In this document: positions 52,674-62,194 of the stretch, one piece after another | Numbering within the stretch: position 1 is the stretch's first letter | Layout: each line of letters starts with the position of its first letter | Source of the DNA: Faecalibacterium sp. An122 | GTDB lineage: Bacteria > Bacillota > Clostridia > Oscillospirales > Ruminococcaceae | DNA: 64,000 nt | Assembly (NCBI RefSeq): GCF_002160895.1 | Contig: NZ_NFLL01000009.1 | Coordinates: forward strand, 1-64,000 | Direction: 5' to 3' | The notes under the pieces: generated by a model | The model's database searches: none | What the model saw: only the letters and a program-made list of their open reading frames with translations | Told to the model about the DNA's origin: nothing | Translations under genes and position numbers: made by a program

Positions 52674-52776
52674 GTTTGCATCGTACCGTGCCGCAGGCAC
52701 AAACGTAACGAACGAGCCGGAGCGAAACGGCTCCGCGGAACCTTCGGAGACCCGGAAACTGTATGGTACACATTGA
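52674..52776 (+). repeat. Composite intergenic repeat, unit A
   Basis: Runs from GTTTGCATCGTACC, through the GTGCC-GCA-GGCAC hairpin and the GAGCCG...CGGCTC hairpin, to GGAGACCCGGAAACTG and TGGTACACA. It is about 90% alike to unit B (52895-52995) and is found inverted at 3063-3169. AACCTCTTGCGCTTAGCCGA just after it is also shared with the 3 kb copy, so the full element spans units A to B. Confidence 0.8.
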
Positions 52777-52894
52777 AACCTCTTGCGCTTAGCCGATTTT
52801 TGCGGCGCGCCGCGGTGGTCGCTTGCAAAAATCGGAGCGCTGCGCCAGCCATAGCTCCCTGTTTCGTCCACAGGACGCGGTCGCTATGGCTGCC

Positions 52895-53007
52895 TTGCAT
52901 CGTACCGTGCCGCAGGCACAGACGCAGCGAGGGAGCCGGAGCGAAACGGCTCCGCGGAACCTTCGGAGACCCGGAAACTGTATGGTACACAGTAAAAAGT
53001 CTTTTGC
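52895..53007 (+). repeat. Composite intergenic repeat, unit B
   Basis: Second direct copy of unit A, 118 bases further on. CAGCCATAG at about 52848 and CTATGGCTG at about 52884 form an inverted repeat between the two. The CTTACTTTTCT...CCAGAAAAGTAAG palindrome at the right end reaches into the last codons of folC. Confidence 0.8.
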
Positions 53008-54272
<1,265 letters not shown>

Positions 54273-54276
<4 letters not shown>

Positions 54277-54812
54277 TCCGAACGCCTCCCGTTCAGGCTG
54301 CCCCGGGCTGCGGCCATCAGGCTGTGATTGGCCAGCAGGGCCCGCATCAGGAACCATTCCGCCACCGACAGGATCAGGGCGTTGGGAATGCGGGCGGCCA
54401 GCACGCTCCAGGGATAGCCATAGAACAGCCACAGGGCCAGCGAATTCAAAATCATGGAACCGATGACGTGGCCCAGCAGGATGCCGCCGGCCAGTCGGAC
54501 GCCGTCCCGGCGGGCGGGCAGGTAGCGCCAGCCCAGACCGGCAAACAGGCCCACGGCGCCGGCCCCCAGGGTGATCAGGGGATTGATGGCGTAGCCGGCC
54601 AGGACGCCGCCGATGATGTCGGCGATGGCGCCCACGGCGAAGCCGGCTGCCGGTCCGAACAGGACCGCCGCCAGCACCACCGGCAGGCTGCCCAGGTTGA
54701 ACCGCAGAAAACCGGTGGAAATGCTGAACACCCGGCTGAACACGATGCTCATGGCGATGAGCAGGGCACAGAAGGTCAGACTGCGAAGGGATTTGGGACG
54801 ATTCGGATTCAT
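54273..54812 (-). CDS. folT: Folate ECF transporter S component
   Basis: A 179-residue membrane S-component with six helices that binds folate and joins a shared EcfAA'T module encoded elsewhere. Typical features are SLTFCALLIAMSIVFSRVFSI, FNLGSLPVVLAAVLFGPAAGFAVGAIADIIG and INPLITLGAGAVGLFAGL. AAAGGAGG lies seven bases before the ATG at 54812. The substrate is firm because a THF riboswitch precedes the gene and folC follows it with an ATGA overlap. Confidence 0.94.
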
Positions 54813-54850
54813 GGCAATGCCTCCTTTTCTGAATCCAGCCAGAGGAGGAC

Positions 54851-54899
54851 AAAGAAACGGCCCTCCCCATGCGACAAAACCGCACAAAGGAGGGCCGTG
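54851..54899 (-). terminator. Riboswitch-linked terminator before folT
   Basis: On the minus strand, ACGGCCCTCC pairs with GGAGGGCCGT around about 22 bases and runs into TTCTTTG. It lies between the aptamer and the folT start and is the likely expression platform, ending transcription when folate is abundant. Confidence 0.85.
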
Positions 54900-54962
54900 A
54901 AATCCGGCAGCGTTCACACCGGGCCACGGGCATACCGCGGCCCGCGCCCAGGTCCATGCAGC

Positions 54963-55057
54963 AGCGGGATGCAGGCTGTGCACCGCGGGAAAACTTCGCC
55001 TTCGTCCGCAGCACAACTCCCCGTTGATGCGGCACTTAACGCGCACAGCCTTACTCT
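54963..55057 (-). ncRNA. Tetrahydrofolate (THF) riboswitch
   Basis: Read on the minus strand, the conserved blocks of the THF aptamer appear in order: AGAGTA, GCGCGTTAAGTG, a GGACGAAGGCGAA-like stretch, CGCGGTG and TGCATCC-CGCT. GGCTGTGC pairs with GCACAGCC to close the main stem. It is followed by a terminator and then folT-folC, the classic arrangement. Confidence 0.92.
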
Positions 55058-55164
55058 GTTGATCTTTTGGCAATCAGGGGGCCGGGATGGCCCCTTCCGG
55101 CCGGGCGGCCGGCATCCGCCCTGCCGGGGCGGACGGCGGCAGGCGGATGGCCTGCACTGTCTGT

Positions 55165-55193
55165 ATTATACACGCTTTGCAGCCGGGGTGCAA
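55165..55193 (-). promoter_or_regulatory. Promoter of the folT-folC operon
   Basis: On the minus strand, TTGCAC-N17-TATAAT, about 100 bases upstream of the THF aptamer. Confidence 0.85.
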
Positions 55194-55267
55194 GGCGCTG
55201 GAAGAACATCTTTCCCAATGGAACGACTGTCTTTTCGTGCAAGATGCCCAGAATCCGCCGCCGTCCG

Positions 55268-55450
55268 GCAAAAGAAAAACGGCGGCCCGTGCAGGTTGGG
55301 CCGCCGCTTTGCCCTCGCGGGCAGGCAGGGTAAATGATAAGAAGGTAAATGAAGAAAATAGCAACATTCAGGGCGGAGCGCAGGGGCCAAAGGGCCTGGG
55401 AAGCAGGGGGGATACCATTCTTGTATCCAAGGCGCTCCGTTGGGATACAA
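55268..55450 (-). ncRNA. Candidate small RNA with its own promoter and terminator
   Basis: On the minus strand, TTGCAT-N17-TATGTT at 55449-55477 would start a transcript near 55442. It ends at CGGCGGCCC/GGGCCGCCG followed by TTTTTCTTTT (55268-55307), giving about 175 nt. CGGAGCGC near the 5' end pairs perfectly with GCGCTCCG about 60 bases on (+ strand 55432-55439 and 55374-55381). TTGTATCC/GGATACAA (55443-55450, 55421-55428) flanks the first of these. No convincing frame or ribosome site is inside. No known family recognised. Confidence 0.45.
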
Positions 55451-55635
55451 CATACCACTTTTCACGGGGAAATGCAAGACTTTTTTGAACAAAAAAGCCT
55501 TTGAAACAGCGTAAAAACGTATTTTCGTGAAAGCGCACAAATATAGGGGAGCTTTGCTGCAACAAATGCCGAACTTGCGCAGGGGCGTCTGTCGTTCCGG
55601 GACGGACAGCCCGCCGGCAGGGCCGGGGAGCGGGC

Positions 55636-55664
55636 TTTACATTCCGGCGGGGCTATGTTATGAT
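55636..55664 (+). promoter_or_regulatory. Promoter of the MATE exporter gene
   Basis: TTTACA-N17-TATGAT, about 75 bases before the ATG at 55739. Confidence 0.65.
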
Positions 55665-55738
55665 AATCAGGTACGTTTTTATGATCTGTGGGAAAATTTG
55701 CCCGCCCGGAAGGTCGGGTCGGGACGAAAGAAAAGCGA

Positions 55739-57118
55739 ATGGAACAAGAGTCAGAGGTATATACACCCAAAATTTTGAAGAACGGGCCAGGGGGCCCGAT
55801 TTTTACCACCAATGACCTGCTGCGGCTGATTGTGCCGCTGCTGATCGAGCAGCTGCTGGCCACCACGGTGGGCATGGCGGACACCATGATGGTATCCCGC
55901 TGCGGCGAGGCGGCCATCTCGGGCGTCAGCCTGGTGGACATGATCAACAACCTGATTATCAACCTGCTGGCGGCCCTGGCCACCGGCGGCGCGGTGGTGG
56001 TGAGCCAGTATCTGGGCGCCGGCCGCAAAAAGGAGACCGACGACAGCGCCGGTCAGCTGGTTCTGCTGAGCCTGCTGCTGGGCCTGGGCCTGGGACTGTT
56101 CAGCTGGGCGCTGGCCCGGCCCATGCTGCGGCTGCTTTACGGCAACATCGAGGCGGACGTGCTGGACGCCGGCGTCCGCTATCTGCAGGTGACGGCCCTG
56201 AGCTATCCCTTTCTGGCGCTGTACAATGCGGGAGCGGCCATCTTCCGCAGTATGGGCAACTCCAAGATTTCCATGCAGATCAGCCTGCTGATGAACGCCA
56301 TCAACATTGTGGGCAATGCCGTCTGCATCTTCGGATTAAATATGTACGTAGAGGGCGTGGCCTGGCCCACCGTCATCAGCCGCGCTCTGGCCGCCGCCCT
56401 GATTCTGGCCGCCTGCGGCCGCAAGTCCAACACCGTCCAGGCCCGGATGACCCTTCGGGTGGACGGAGGCCTGGCCCGGCGGATTCTGGGCATCGGCATC
56501 CCGTCCGCCTTTGAGAACAGCCTGTTTCAGGCGGGCCGGATTGTGGTGGTGAGCGTGATCTCCCTGTTCGGCACCGTTCAGATCGCCGCCAACGCGGTGG
56601 CCAACAACCTGGACGGCATGGGCTGCATCCCCGGCCAGGCCATCAGTCTGGCCATGATTACGGTGGTGGGCCGGTGCGTGGGCGCCCAGGACAACGAACA
56701 GGCGGCCGCCTATGCCCGCCGCCTGCTCAAATGGACCTATCTGACCATGGGCCTGTTCAACGGGGCCATCCTGCTGTTTGTCAAACCGCTGGTGGGCATC
56801 TATGCCCTGTCGGGGGAGACCATGGAGCTGGCCATCCTGCTGGTGCGGATTCACTGCGGCTGCGGCCTGCTGCTGTGGCCGGTGGCCTTTGTCCTGCCCA
56901 ACGCCCTGCGGGCGGCCAACGATGTGCGGTTCACCATGACCGTCTCGGTGCTGAGCATGGCGGTCTGGCGTCTGGGCTTCAGCTATCTGCTGGGCGTCCA
57001 GATGGGCTACGGCGCCGTGGGCGTCTGGATTGCCATGGTCATCGACTGGATTTTCCGTTCGGCCTGCTTTGTGGGGCGGTTCCGCAGCGGCGTTTGGAAA
57101 ACCAAATACCTGGCGTGA
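55739..57118 (+). CDS. MATE family efflux transporter
   Basis: A 459-residue, 12-helix exporter using a sodium or proton gradient. The start LLRLIVPLLIEQLLATTVGMADTMMVSRCGEAAISGVSLVD is the standard first helix pair. The matching second lobe begins ILGIGIPSAFENSLFQAGRI. A polar N-terminus of about 20 residues precedes helix 1. The ATG at 55739 has only the weak GAAAGAAAAG upstream. It is separate in sequence from the second MATE gene at 57957. Substrate unknown. Confidence 0.93.
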   Translation: MEQESEVYTPKILKNGPGGPIFTTNDLLRLIVPLLIEQLLATTVGMADTMMVSRCGEAAISGVSLVDMINNLIINLLAALATGGAVVVSQYLGAGRKKETDDSAGQLVLLSLLLGLGLGLFSWALARPMLRLLYGNIEADVLDAGVRYLQVTALSYPFLALYNAGAAIFRSMGNSKISMQISLLMNAINIVGNAVCIFGLNMYVEGVAWPTVISRALAAALILAACGRKSNTVQARMTLRVDGGLARRILGIGIPSAFENSLFQAGRIVVVSVISLFGTVQIAANAVANNLDGMGCIPGQAISLAMITVVGRCVGAQDNEQAAAYARRLLKWTYLTMGLFNGAILLFVKPLVGIYALSGETMELAILLVRIHCGCGLLLWPVAFVLPNALRAANDVRFTMTVSVLSMAVWRLGFSYLLGVQMGYGAVGVWIAMVIDWIFRSACFVGRFRSGVWKTKYLA

Positions 57119-57180
57119 CGCCGGCTCGGTGCGGGCGGCGGCCATGCCCCATGCTTTAAAGCAAAAGAAGGGAACACTGT

Positions 57181-57933
57181 ATGAAGCTAGTCAGCTGGAA
57201 TGTCAACGGCCTGCGGGCCTGCCTGTCCCATGGCTTTGCCGAGAGCTTTGCCGCCCTGGACGCAGACGTCTTTTGCCTGCAGGAGACCAAAATGCAGCCG
57301 GGTCAGGCTGATTTCCACCCCGAGGGCTATCAGGAGTATTTCTACTCGGCCCAGCGCAAGGGATATTCGGGCACAGCCTGCTACTGCCGCACCCAGCCTC
57401 TGGCGGTGACCATGGGGGTGGGGATGGAGGAGCACGACCAGGAGGGCCGCGTCGTCACCCTGGAATACCCCGGTTTTTACCTGGTGAACTGCTATACCCC
57501 CAACAGTCAGGACGGGCTCAAGCGCCTGGACTACCGGATGGAGTGGGAGGCCATGTTCCGCCGCTACCTGCTGGATCTGGACGCCAAAAAGCCGGTGATC
57601 CTCTGCGGCGACCTGAACGTGGCCCATCGGGAGATCGACATCAAGAACCCCGCCTCCAACCGCCGCAGCGCCGGCTTCACCGACGAGGAGCGGAACGCCA
57701 TGACCCAGCTGCTGGAGGCCGGCTTTGCCGACAGCTTCCGGCTGCTGCACCCCGACGAGGTGAAGTACAGCTGGTGGAGCTACCGTTTCCGCGCCCGGGA
57801 GCGGAACGCCGGCTGGCGGATCGACTATTTCCTGGTTTCCCGGCGGATCGCCGACAAGGTGCAGGCCGCTGAAATTCATAACGAGATCATGGGCTCGGAC
57901 CACTGCCCGGTGGAATTGGTCATTGATCTTTGA
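57181..57933 (+). CDS. xth: Exodeoxyribonuclease III (AP endonuclease)
   Basis: A 250-residue Mg-dependent AP endonuclease of base-excision repair. Motifs are KLVSWNVNGLRA at the start, FCLQETKMQ (metal Glu), NCYTPNSQDGLKRLDYR, ILCGDLNVAHREIDI and, at the C-terminus, YSWWSYRFRARERNAGWRIDYFLVS and GSDHCPV (catalytic Asp-His). Length is standard. AAGAAGGGAAC lies ahead of the ATG. It follows the first MATE gene by 62 bases and lies 23 bases before the second one. Confidence 0.96.
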   Translation: MKLVSWNVNGLRACLSHGFAESFAALDADVFCLQETKMQPGQADFHPEGYQEYFYSAQRKGYSGTACYCRTQPLAVTMGVGMEEHDQEGRVVTLEYPGFYLVNCYTPNSQDGLKRLDYRMEWEAMFRRYLLDLDAKKPVILCGDLNVAHREIDIKNPASNRRSAGFTDEERNAMTQLLEAGFADSFRLLHPDEVKYSWWSYRFRARERNAGWRIDYFLVSRRIADKVQAAEIHNEIMGSDHCPVELVIDL

Positions 57934-57956
57934 ACCGAAAGGAGCATATAGGTATT

Positions 57957-59369
57957 ATGGAAGAAAAACGGTCTGAGACCGCGTCCGTCGGGACCGCCGA
58001 CCAACGCCTGGGCACAGCGCCCCTGCTGCCCCTGATTTTCAGCCTGGCCCTGCCCACGGCCCTGGCCCAGCTGGTCAACATGCTGTACAACATCGTGGAC
58101 CGGATTTACGTGGGCCACATCCCCGGCACCGGCAGCCTGGCGCTGGCCGGCCTGGGCGTGACCTATCCCATCATCGTCCTGATCACCGCCTTCTCCAACC
58201 TGGTGGGCATGGGCGGCGCGCCCCGGGCCTCGGTGGCCATGGGCCGCGGCGACTACAAGACCGCCGAGAAGATCCTGGGCAACTGCATCACCATTCTGGT
58301 GGTGCTGTCGGTGGTGCTGAGCGTGGGGTTCACCATCTACGGTGAGCCGGTGCTGCTGGCTTTCGGCGCCAGCGAAAACACCCTGCCCTACGCCATGGCC
58401 TATCTGCGGATTTACCTGCTGGGCACCATCTTTGTCCAGTTCACCCTGGGCATGACCCCCTTTATCACCAACCAGGGCTTTGCCAAGACCAGCATGGCCA
58501 CCACCTGCATCGGCGCCATCAGCAACATCATCCTGGACCCCATCTTTATCTACGGGTTCAACATGGGCGTGGTGGGCGCTGCGGTGGCCACCATCCTGAG
58601 CCAGGCCCTGAGCATGATCTGGGTGCTCTGTTTCTTCCTGGGCAAGCGCAGCGTCCTGCGTATCCGCAAGGAAAACCTCATCCCCGACAAGGCCATTCTG
58701 GTGCTGGTGCTGTCGCTGGGCGTCTCGCCCTTCCTGATGACCGCCACCGAGTGCCTGATTCAGCTGTCCTTCAACACCGGCGCCGCCACCTACGGCGGCG
58801 ACAGCGCCGTGGCCATCATGAGCATCCTGTTCTCGGTGTCCCAGATCGCCAGCCTGCCGGTTCAGGGCTTCTGCCAGGGCGCACAGCCCCTCATCGGCTA
58901 TAACTTCGGCGCGCAGAAGCTGGAACGCGTCCGCAAGACCTTCCAGGTCATGCTGACGGTGTCCATGAGCACCACAACCCTGGTGGTGGCGGCGGTGGAG
59001 ATCGCGCCCCAGATGTTCCTGGGCCTGTTCTCCAGCGACGCGGCCATTGTGGCCATGGGCTCCGCACCGCTGCGGATTTATATGCTGGGCCACTTCTTCA
59101 TGGGCGCCCAGAACGCCTGCCAGCAGACCTTCCTGGGTCTGGGCGAGGCCAAGCTGAGTATGTTCATCGCCCTGCTGCGCAAGGTGATCCTGCTGCTGCC
59201 CCTGTCCCTGGTGATTCCCCGGGTCTTTGGCCTGCTAGGCATCAGCCAGCTGCTGGGCCTGTATGTGTCAGAGCCGGTCAGTGACTTTATCTCGGCGTCC
59301 ACCTGCACCATCCTGTTCTTTGTGATTGAGTGGAAGAAGCTCAATCCCGCTCCCAAAGCTACCAACTGA
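57957..59369 (+). CDS. MATE family efflux transporter (second)
   Basis: A 470-residue, 12-helix exporter. LPLIFSLALPTALAQLVNMLYNIVDRIYVGHIPGTGSLALAGLGV is the typical opening, with PFITNQGFAKTSMATTCIGAISNIILDPIFIYGF in the first lobe and QGFCQGAQPLIGYNFGAQKLERVRK in the second. It belongs to the larger MepA-like branch, unlike the first MATE gene. The ATG at 57957 has AAAGGAG 12 bases upstream; the frame also opens at a TTG that overlaps the xth stop. Substrate unknown. Confidence 0.94.
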   Translation: MEEKRSETASVGTADQRLGTAPLLPLIFSLALPTALAQLVNMLYNIVDRIYVGHIPGTGSLALAGLGVTYPIIVLITAFSNLVGMGGAPRASVAMGRGDYKTAEKILGNCITILVVLSVVLSVGFTIYGEPVLLAFGASENTLPYAMAYLRIYLLGTIFVQFTLGMTPFITNQGFAKTSMATTCIGAISNIILDPIFIYGFNMGVVGAAVATILSQALSMIWVLCFFLGKRSVLRIRKENLIPDKAILVLVLSLGVSPFLMTATECLIQLSFNTGAATYGGDSAVAIMSILFSVSQIASLPVQGFCQGAQPLIGYNFGAQKLERVRKTFQVMLTVSMSTTTLVVAAVEIAPQMFLGLFSSDAAIVAMGSAPLRIYMLGHFFMGAQNACQQTFLGLGEAKLSMFIALLRKVILLLPLSLVIPRVFGLLGISQLLGLYVSEPVSDFISASTCTILFFVIEWKKLNPAPKATN

Positions 59370-59383
59370 TCAAAGGAGGCCCC

Positions 59384-59866
59384 ATGCTGGAAAAGTATCT
59401 GTTTGTGTTTTTCGTCTCCATGGTTCCCATCATTGAGCTGCGCGGCGCCATCCCCATCGGCCTTGGCCTGGGTCTGGACGCCCTGCCCACCTATCTGGTG
59501 GCGGTGTTGGGCAACATGCTGCCGGTGCCCTTCATCTACCTGTTCGCCCGCAAGTTCCTGATCTGGGGCTACAACAAGCCCCTGATCGGCGGCATCTGCA
59601 AGTTCTTTGTGGTCAAGGGCGAAAAGGCCGGCCGCGCTCTGGAAGCCAAGGCCGGCCGCGGCCTGGTGATTGCCCTGCTGATCTTTGTGGGCGTGCCCCT
59701 GCCGGGCACCGGCGCATGGACCGGCACCCTGGCGGGGTCCATCCTGGACATGAAGTTCAAGGATGTGCTGATCGCCTGCATGGGCGGCGTCCTGATGGCC
59801 GGCATCATCATCGGCCTGGCCAGCGCCGGACTGCTGGGCGTGTTCAGCGTCTTCTTTGCGGTGTAA
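59384..59866 (+). CDS. Small multidrug export protein (COG2426-like)
   Basis: A 160-residue membrane protein with about four helices. The start FVFFVSMVPIIELRGAIPIGLGLGLD and the later VGVPLPGTGAWTGTLAGSILDMKF are hallmarks of the COG2426 small multi-drug export family, distantly related to DedA. The conserved 'PxPGTGAWTG' suggests a re-entrant loop. AAAGGAGG lies five bases before the ATG. It follows the second MATE gene by 14 bases and is probably cotranscribed. The export function is a family label with little direct evidence. Confidence 0.88.
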   Translation: MLEKYLFVFFVSMVPIIELRGAIPIGLGLGLDALPTYLVAVLGNMLPVPFIYLFARKFLIWGYNKPLIGGICKFFVVKGEKAGRALEAKAGRGLVIALLIFVGVPLPGTGAWTGTLAGSILDMKFKDVLIACMGGVLMAGIIIGLASAGLLGVFSVFFAV

Positions 59867-59933
59867 ACCCGTTGTTGTTTCTCAAAGCTCCCGCCCCGGC
59901 GGGCAGCTTTAGAATAGAAAGGAATGGATATCT

Positions 59934-61322
59934 ATGGATCAGGAACTGAATCAAAAGATTGACGCCTTCATTGCGGCCAACCGCGAGCAGCTGCTCGACG
60001 ACATCGCCGCTCTGGTGGCCATCAACAGCGTCGAGACCGCCCCGGCGGAGGGCGCACCCTTCGGCGAGGGGGCCCGGGCCGCTCTGGACAAGGCTCTGGA
60101 GTTGGCCGGCAAGATGGGCCTTGCCACCCACAACTGTGAGGGCTACATCGGCTATGCCGAGCTGCCCGGCGCCGACCCGGACAAGTACCTGGCCACCATC
60201 TGCCATGTGGACGTGGTGCCTGCCGGAGAAGGCTGGGAGGCCGATCCCTTCACCATGCGCCGTCAGGACGGCTGGATTCTGGGCCGCGGCGTCATGGACG
60301 ACAAGGGCCCCATGGTGGTGACCCTCTACGCCCTCAAGTTCCTCAAGGAGATGGGCGTGCAGCTGCGCTACCCCATCCGCGCCCTGGCCGGCACCAACGA
60401 GGAAACCGGCATGAAGGACGTGGAGTACTATCTGGCCCACAACAAGGCCCCGGCCTTCTGCTTCACCCCGGACGCTGAGTTCCCGGTCTGCAACGGCGAG
60501 AAGGGCCACTTCCACGGCAAGCTGGTCAGCCCGGTGTGCAAGGGCAAGATCCTTTCCTTCACCGGCGGTGTGGCCAACAACGCTGTGCCGGACCGCGCCA
60601 GCGCCCTGGTGGACGCCGACATCGTAGGCCTGAAGAACGCCCCCAACATCACCCTGGAGCCCGAGAACGGTGGGGTCCGGGTCCGCGGCTGGGGCAAGTC
60701 GGGCCATGCAGCCAGCCCCGAAGGCACCGTCAACGCCATCGGCCTGGTGGTGGACTACCTGCTGGCCAATGACCTGTGCACCGAGGAGGAGCGGAAATAT
60801 CTGGAGGCCCTCCACAAGCTGCACAGCTCCACCGCCGGCGAGGGCCTGGGCATCGCCACTTCGGACGGTCCCTTCGGCCCCCTGACCATCATCGGCGGCC
60901 GGATCTATATGGAGGACGGCCGGATGGTCCAGACCATGGACAGCCGCTATCCCACCTCCACCAACGGCGAGGTCATCGCCCAGGCCATCCGCAATGCCAT
61001 CGGCGACGGCGCCGCCCTGGAGGATGTGGACGCTGCCGATCCCTTCTATATTGAGGCGGACACCCCCGCCATCCTGGCCTGCATCGACACCTACAACCAG
61101 GTCACCGGCAAGAACGAGAAGCCCTTCACCATGGGCGGCGGCACCTATGCCCGCCACTTCCCCTATGCCGTCAGCTTTGGCCCCGAGTCCCACGACCTGG
61201 TGCTGCCCTCCTTCGGCGGCCCCATGCACGGCGCCAACGAGTCGGCCCCGGTGGACGCTCTGCTCCAGTCGATCAAGATTTATATTCTGGCCCTGCTGCG
61301 GCTGGAGGAAATTGATTTCTGA
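59934..61322 (+). CDS. pepV: M20 family dipeptidase PepV
   Basis: A 462-residue zinc dipeptidase for the last step of peptide use. Zinc-ligand motifs are ATICHVDVVPAGEGW (His, Asp), GRGVMDDKGPMV (bridging Asp), GTNEETGMKD (catalytic Glu-Glu), TPDAEFPVCNGEKGH and the final GGTYARHFPYAVSFGP (His). The lid domain sits between about residues 190 and 380. Length matches PepV of lactic acid bacteria. GAAAGGAATGG precedes the ATG. It ends at a bidirectional terminator. Confidence 0.95.
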   Translation: MDQELNQKIDAFIAANREQLLDDIAALVAINSVETAPAEGAPFGEGARAALDKALELAGKMGLATHNCEGYIGYAELPGADPDKYLATICHVDVVPAGEGWEADPFTMRRQDGWILGRGVMDDKGPMVVTLYALKFLKEMGVQLRYPIRALAGTNEETGMKDVEYYLAHNKAPAFCFTPDAEFPVCNGEKGHFHGKLVSPVCKGKILSFTGGVANNAVPDRASALVDADIVGLKNAPNITLEPENGGVRVRGWGKSGHAASPEGTVNAIGLVVDYLLANDLCTEEERKYLEALHKLHSSTAGEGLGIATSDGPFGPLTIIGGRIYMEDGRMVQTMDSRYPTSTNGEVIAQAIRNAIGDGAALEDVDAADPFYIEADTPAILACIDTYNQVTGKNEKPFTMGGGTYARHFPYAVSFGPESHDLVLPSFGGPMHGANESAPVDALLQSIKIYILALLRLEEIDF

Positions 61323-61383
61323 TCCATCCCTATAAAATCATAACAAAAGGCAAAACCGACACGGATTTTGCCTGATGGTATAC

Positions 61384-61432
61384 AAAAAAGACCCGGACCT
61401 TGCGGTGTGCCGCAGGGTTCGGGCCTTTTGCT
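61384..61432. terminator. Bidirectional terminator between pepV and the thioesterase gene
   Basis: AAAAGACCCGGACCTTGCGG pairs with CCGCAGGGTTCGGGCCTTTT (a few mismatches) around TGTG, with A/T runs on both sides. Confidence 0.9.
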
Positions 61433-61442
61433 TTATGTATGG

Positions 61443-62171
61443 TTACAGGGGTTTCAGTTGTTCGTTGAGGGCTACCACCGCGCAGACCTCGTTCTCCCGC
61501 ACAAAGGAGACCAGCCAGCCGCCGTCCTGACGGGTGCTCTTGAGCACCAGAGGGTCACCCCGCCGCAGAGGGCTGCGGTAGGAGATGCGGATGGAACGCA
61601 CCCCCTGGGAGAGGATCTCCTGGGGCGCGGCGTCCAGAGCCAGATTCAGATAGGCGGTGTTGTGCAGGTGGTCGTTGTAGTCCATGTCGCTGCGGCGCAG
61701 CAGAACCGGTTGTTCGTCGGTGTAGGATGTGGGAGGCCGCAGCCGGGGCAGCCGGTCGGGGAAGGCGGAGGCATCCTCGGGCTGGTAGGCGGCCATCCGC
61801 TCAGGAGAGGGCAGCTGGGGGGTACTGGTGCTGCGGACCACCATGCACAGCTTGGCCTGGCCCCGGGCCAGCAGCTCGCCCGATTCGCTTTTCAGCAGCA
61901 TTTCACGGGTGGCCTGGCGGGGACCGTTCCGCAGCCAGGTGCTGGCCGAGAAGTTCTCCTCATAGGAGGGCGACCGAAGCACCTGAATCCGCCAGTTGGT
62001 GACCACCCAGGCCATCCCGCAGCAGAGGCTCTCTTTCATGACGGAATACCCCACCAGCTCGGCGTGGCGGGAGGCGGTGTTTTCGAAGATGGACAGGAAG
62101 GCAGGCGGGGCCAGCAGGCCCCGCTGATCGAAGTCCTCCACCCGGGTGTGGACAGGAAGGGTGAATATCAT
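61443..62171 (-). CDS. Acyl-ACP thioesterase
   Basis: A 242-residue double-hotdog thioesterase that releases fatty acids from ACP. The N-terminal hotdog has FDQRGLLAPPAFLSIFENTASRHAELVG and GMAWVVTNWRIQVLRSPSYEE. The C-terminal one has RRSDMDYNDHLHNTAYLNLALDA, with the catalytic Asn/His context NDHLHNTAY. GGGAGG lies 11 bases before the ATG, and the gene follows recG by 23 bases, so they share a transcript. In this genome the free acids could feed the acyl-AMP ligases at 19-22 kb; that link is speculative. Confidence 0.93.
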   Translation of the reverse strand: MIFTLPVHTRVEDFDQRGLLAPPAFLSIFENTASRHAELVGYSVMKESLCCGMAWVVTNWRIQVLRSPSYEENFSASTWLRNGPRQATREMLLKSESGELLARGQAKLCMVVRSTSTPQLPSPERMAAYQPEDASAFPDRLPRLRPPTSYTDEQPVLLRRSDMDYNDHLHNTAYLNLALDAAPQEILSQGVRSIRISYRSPLRRGDPLVLKSTRQDGGWLVSFVRENEVCAVVALNEQLKPL

Positions 62172-62194
62172 GGCGTTGCAAACCTCCCGATATG

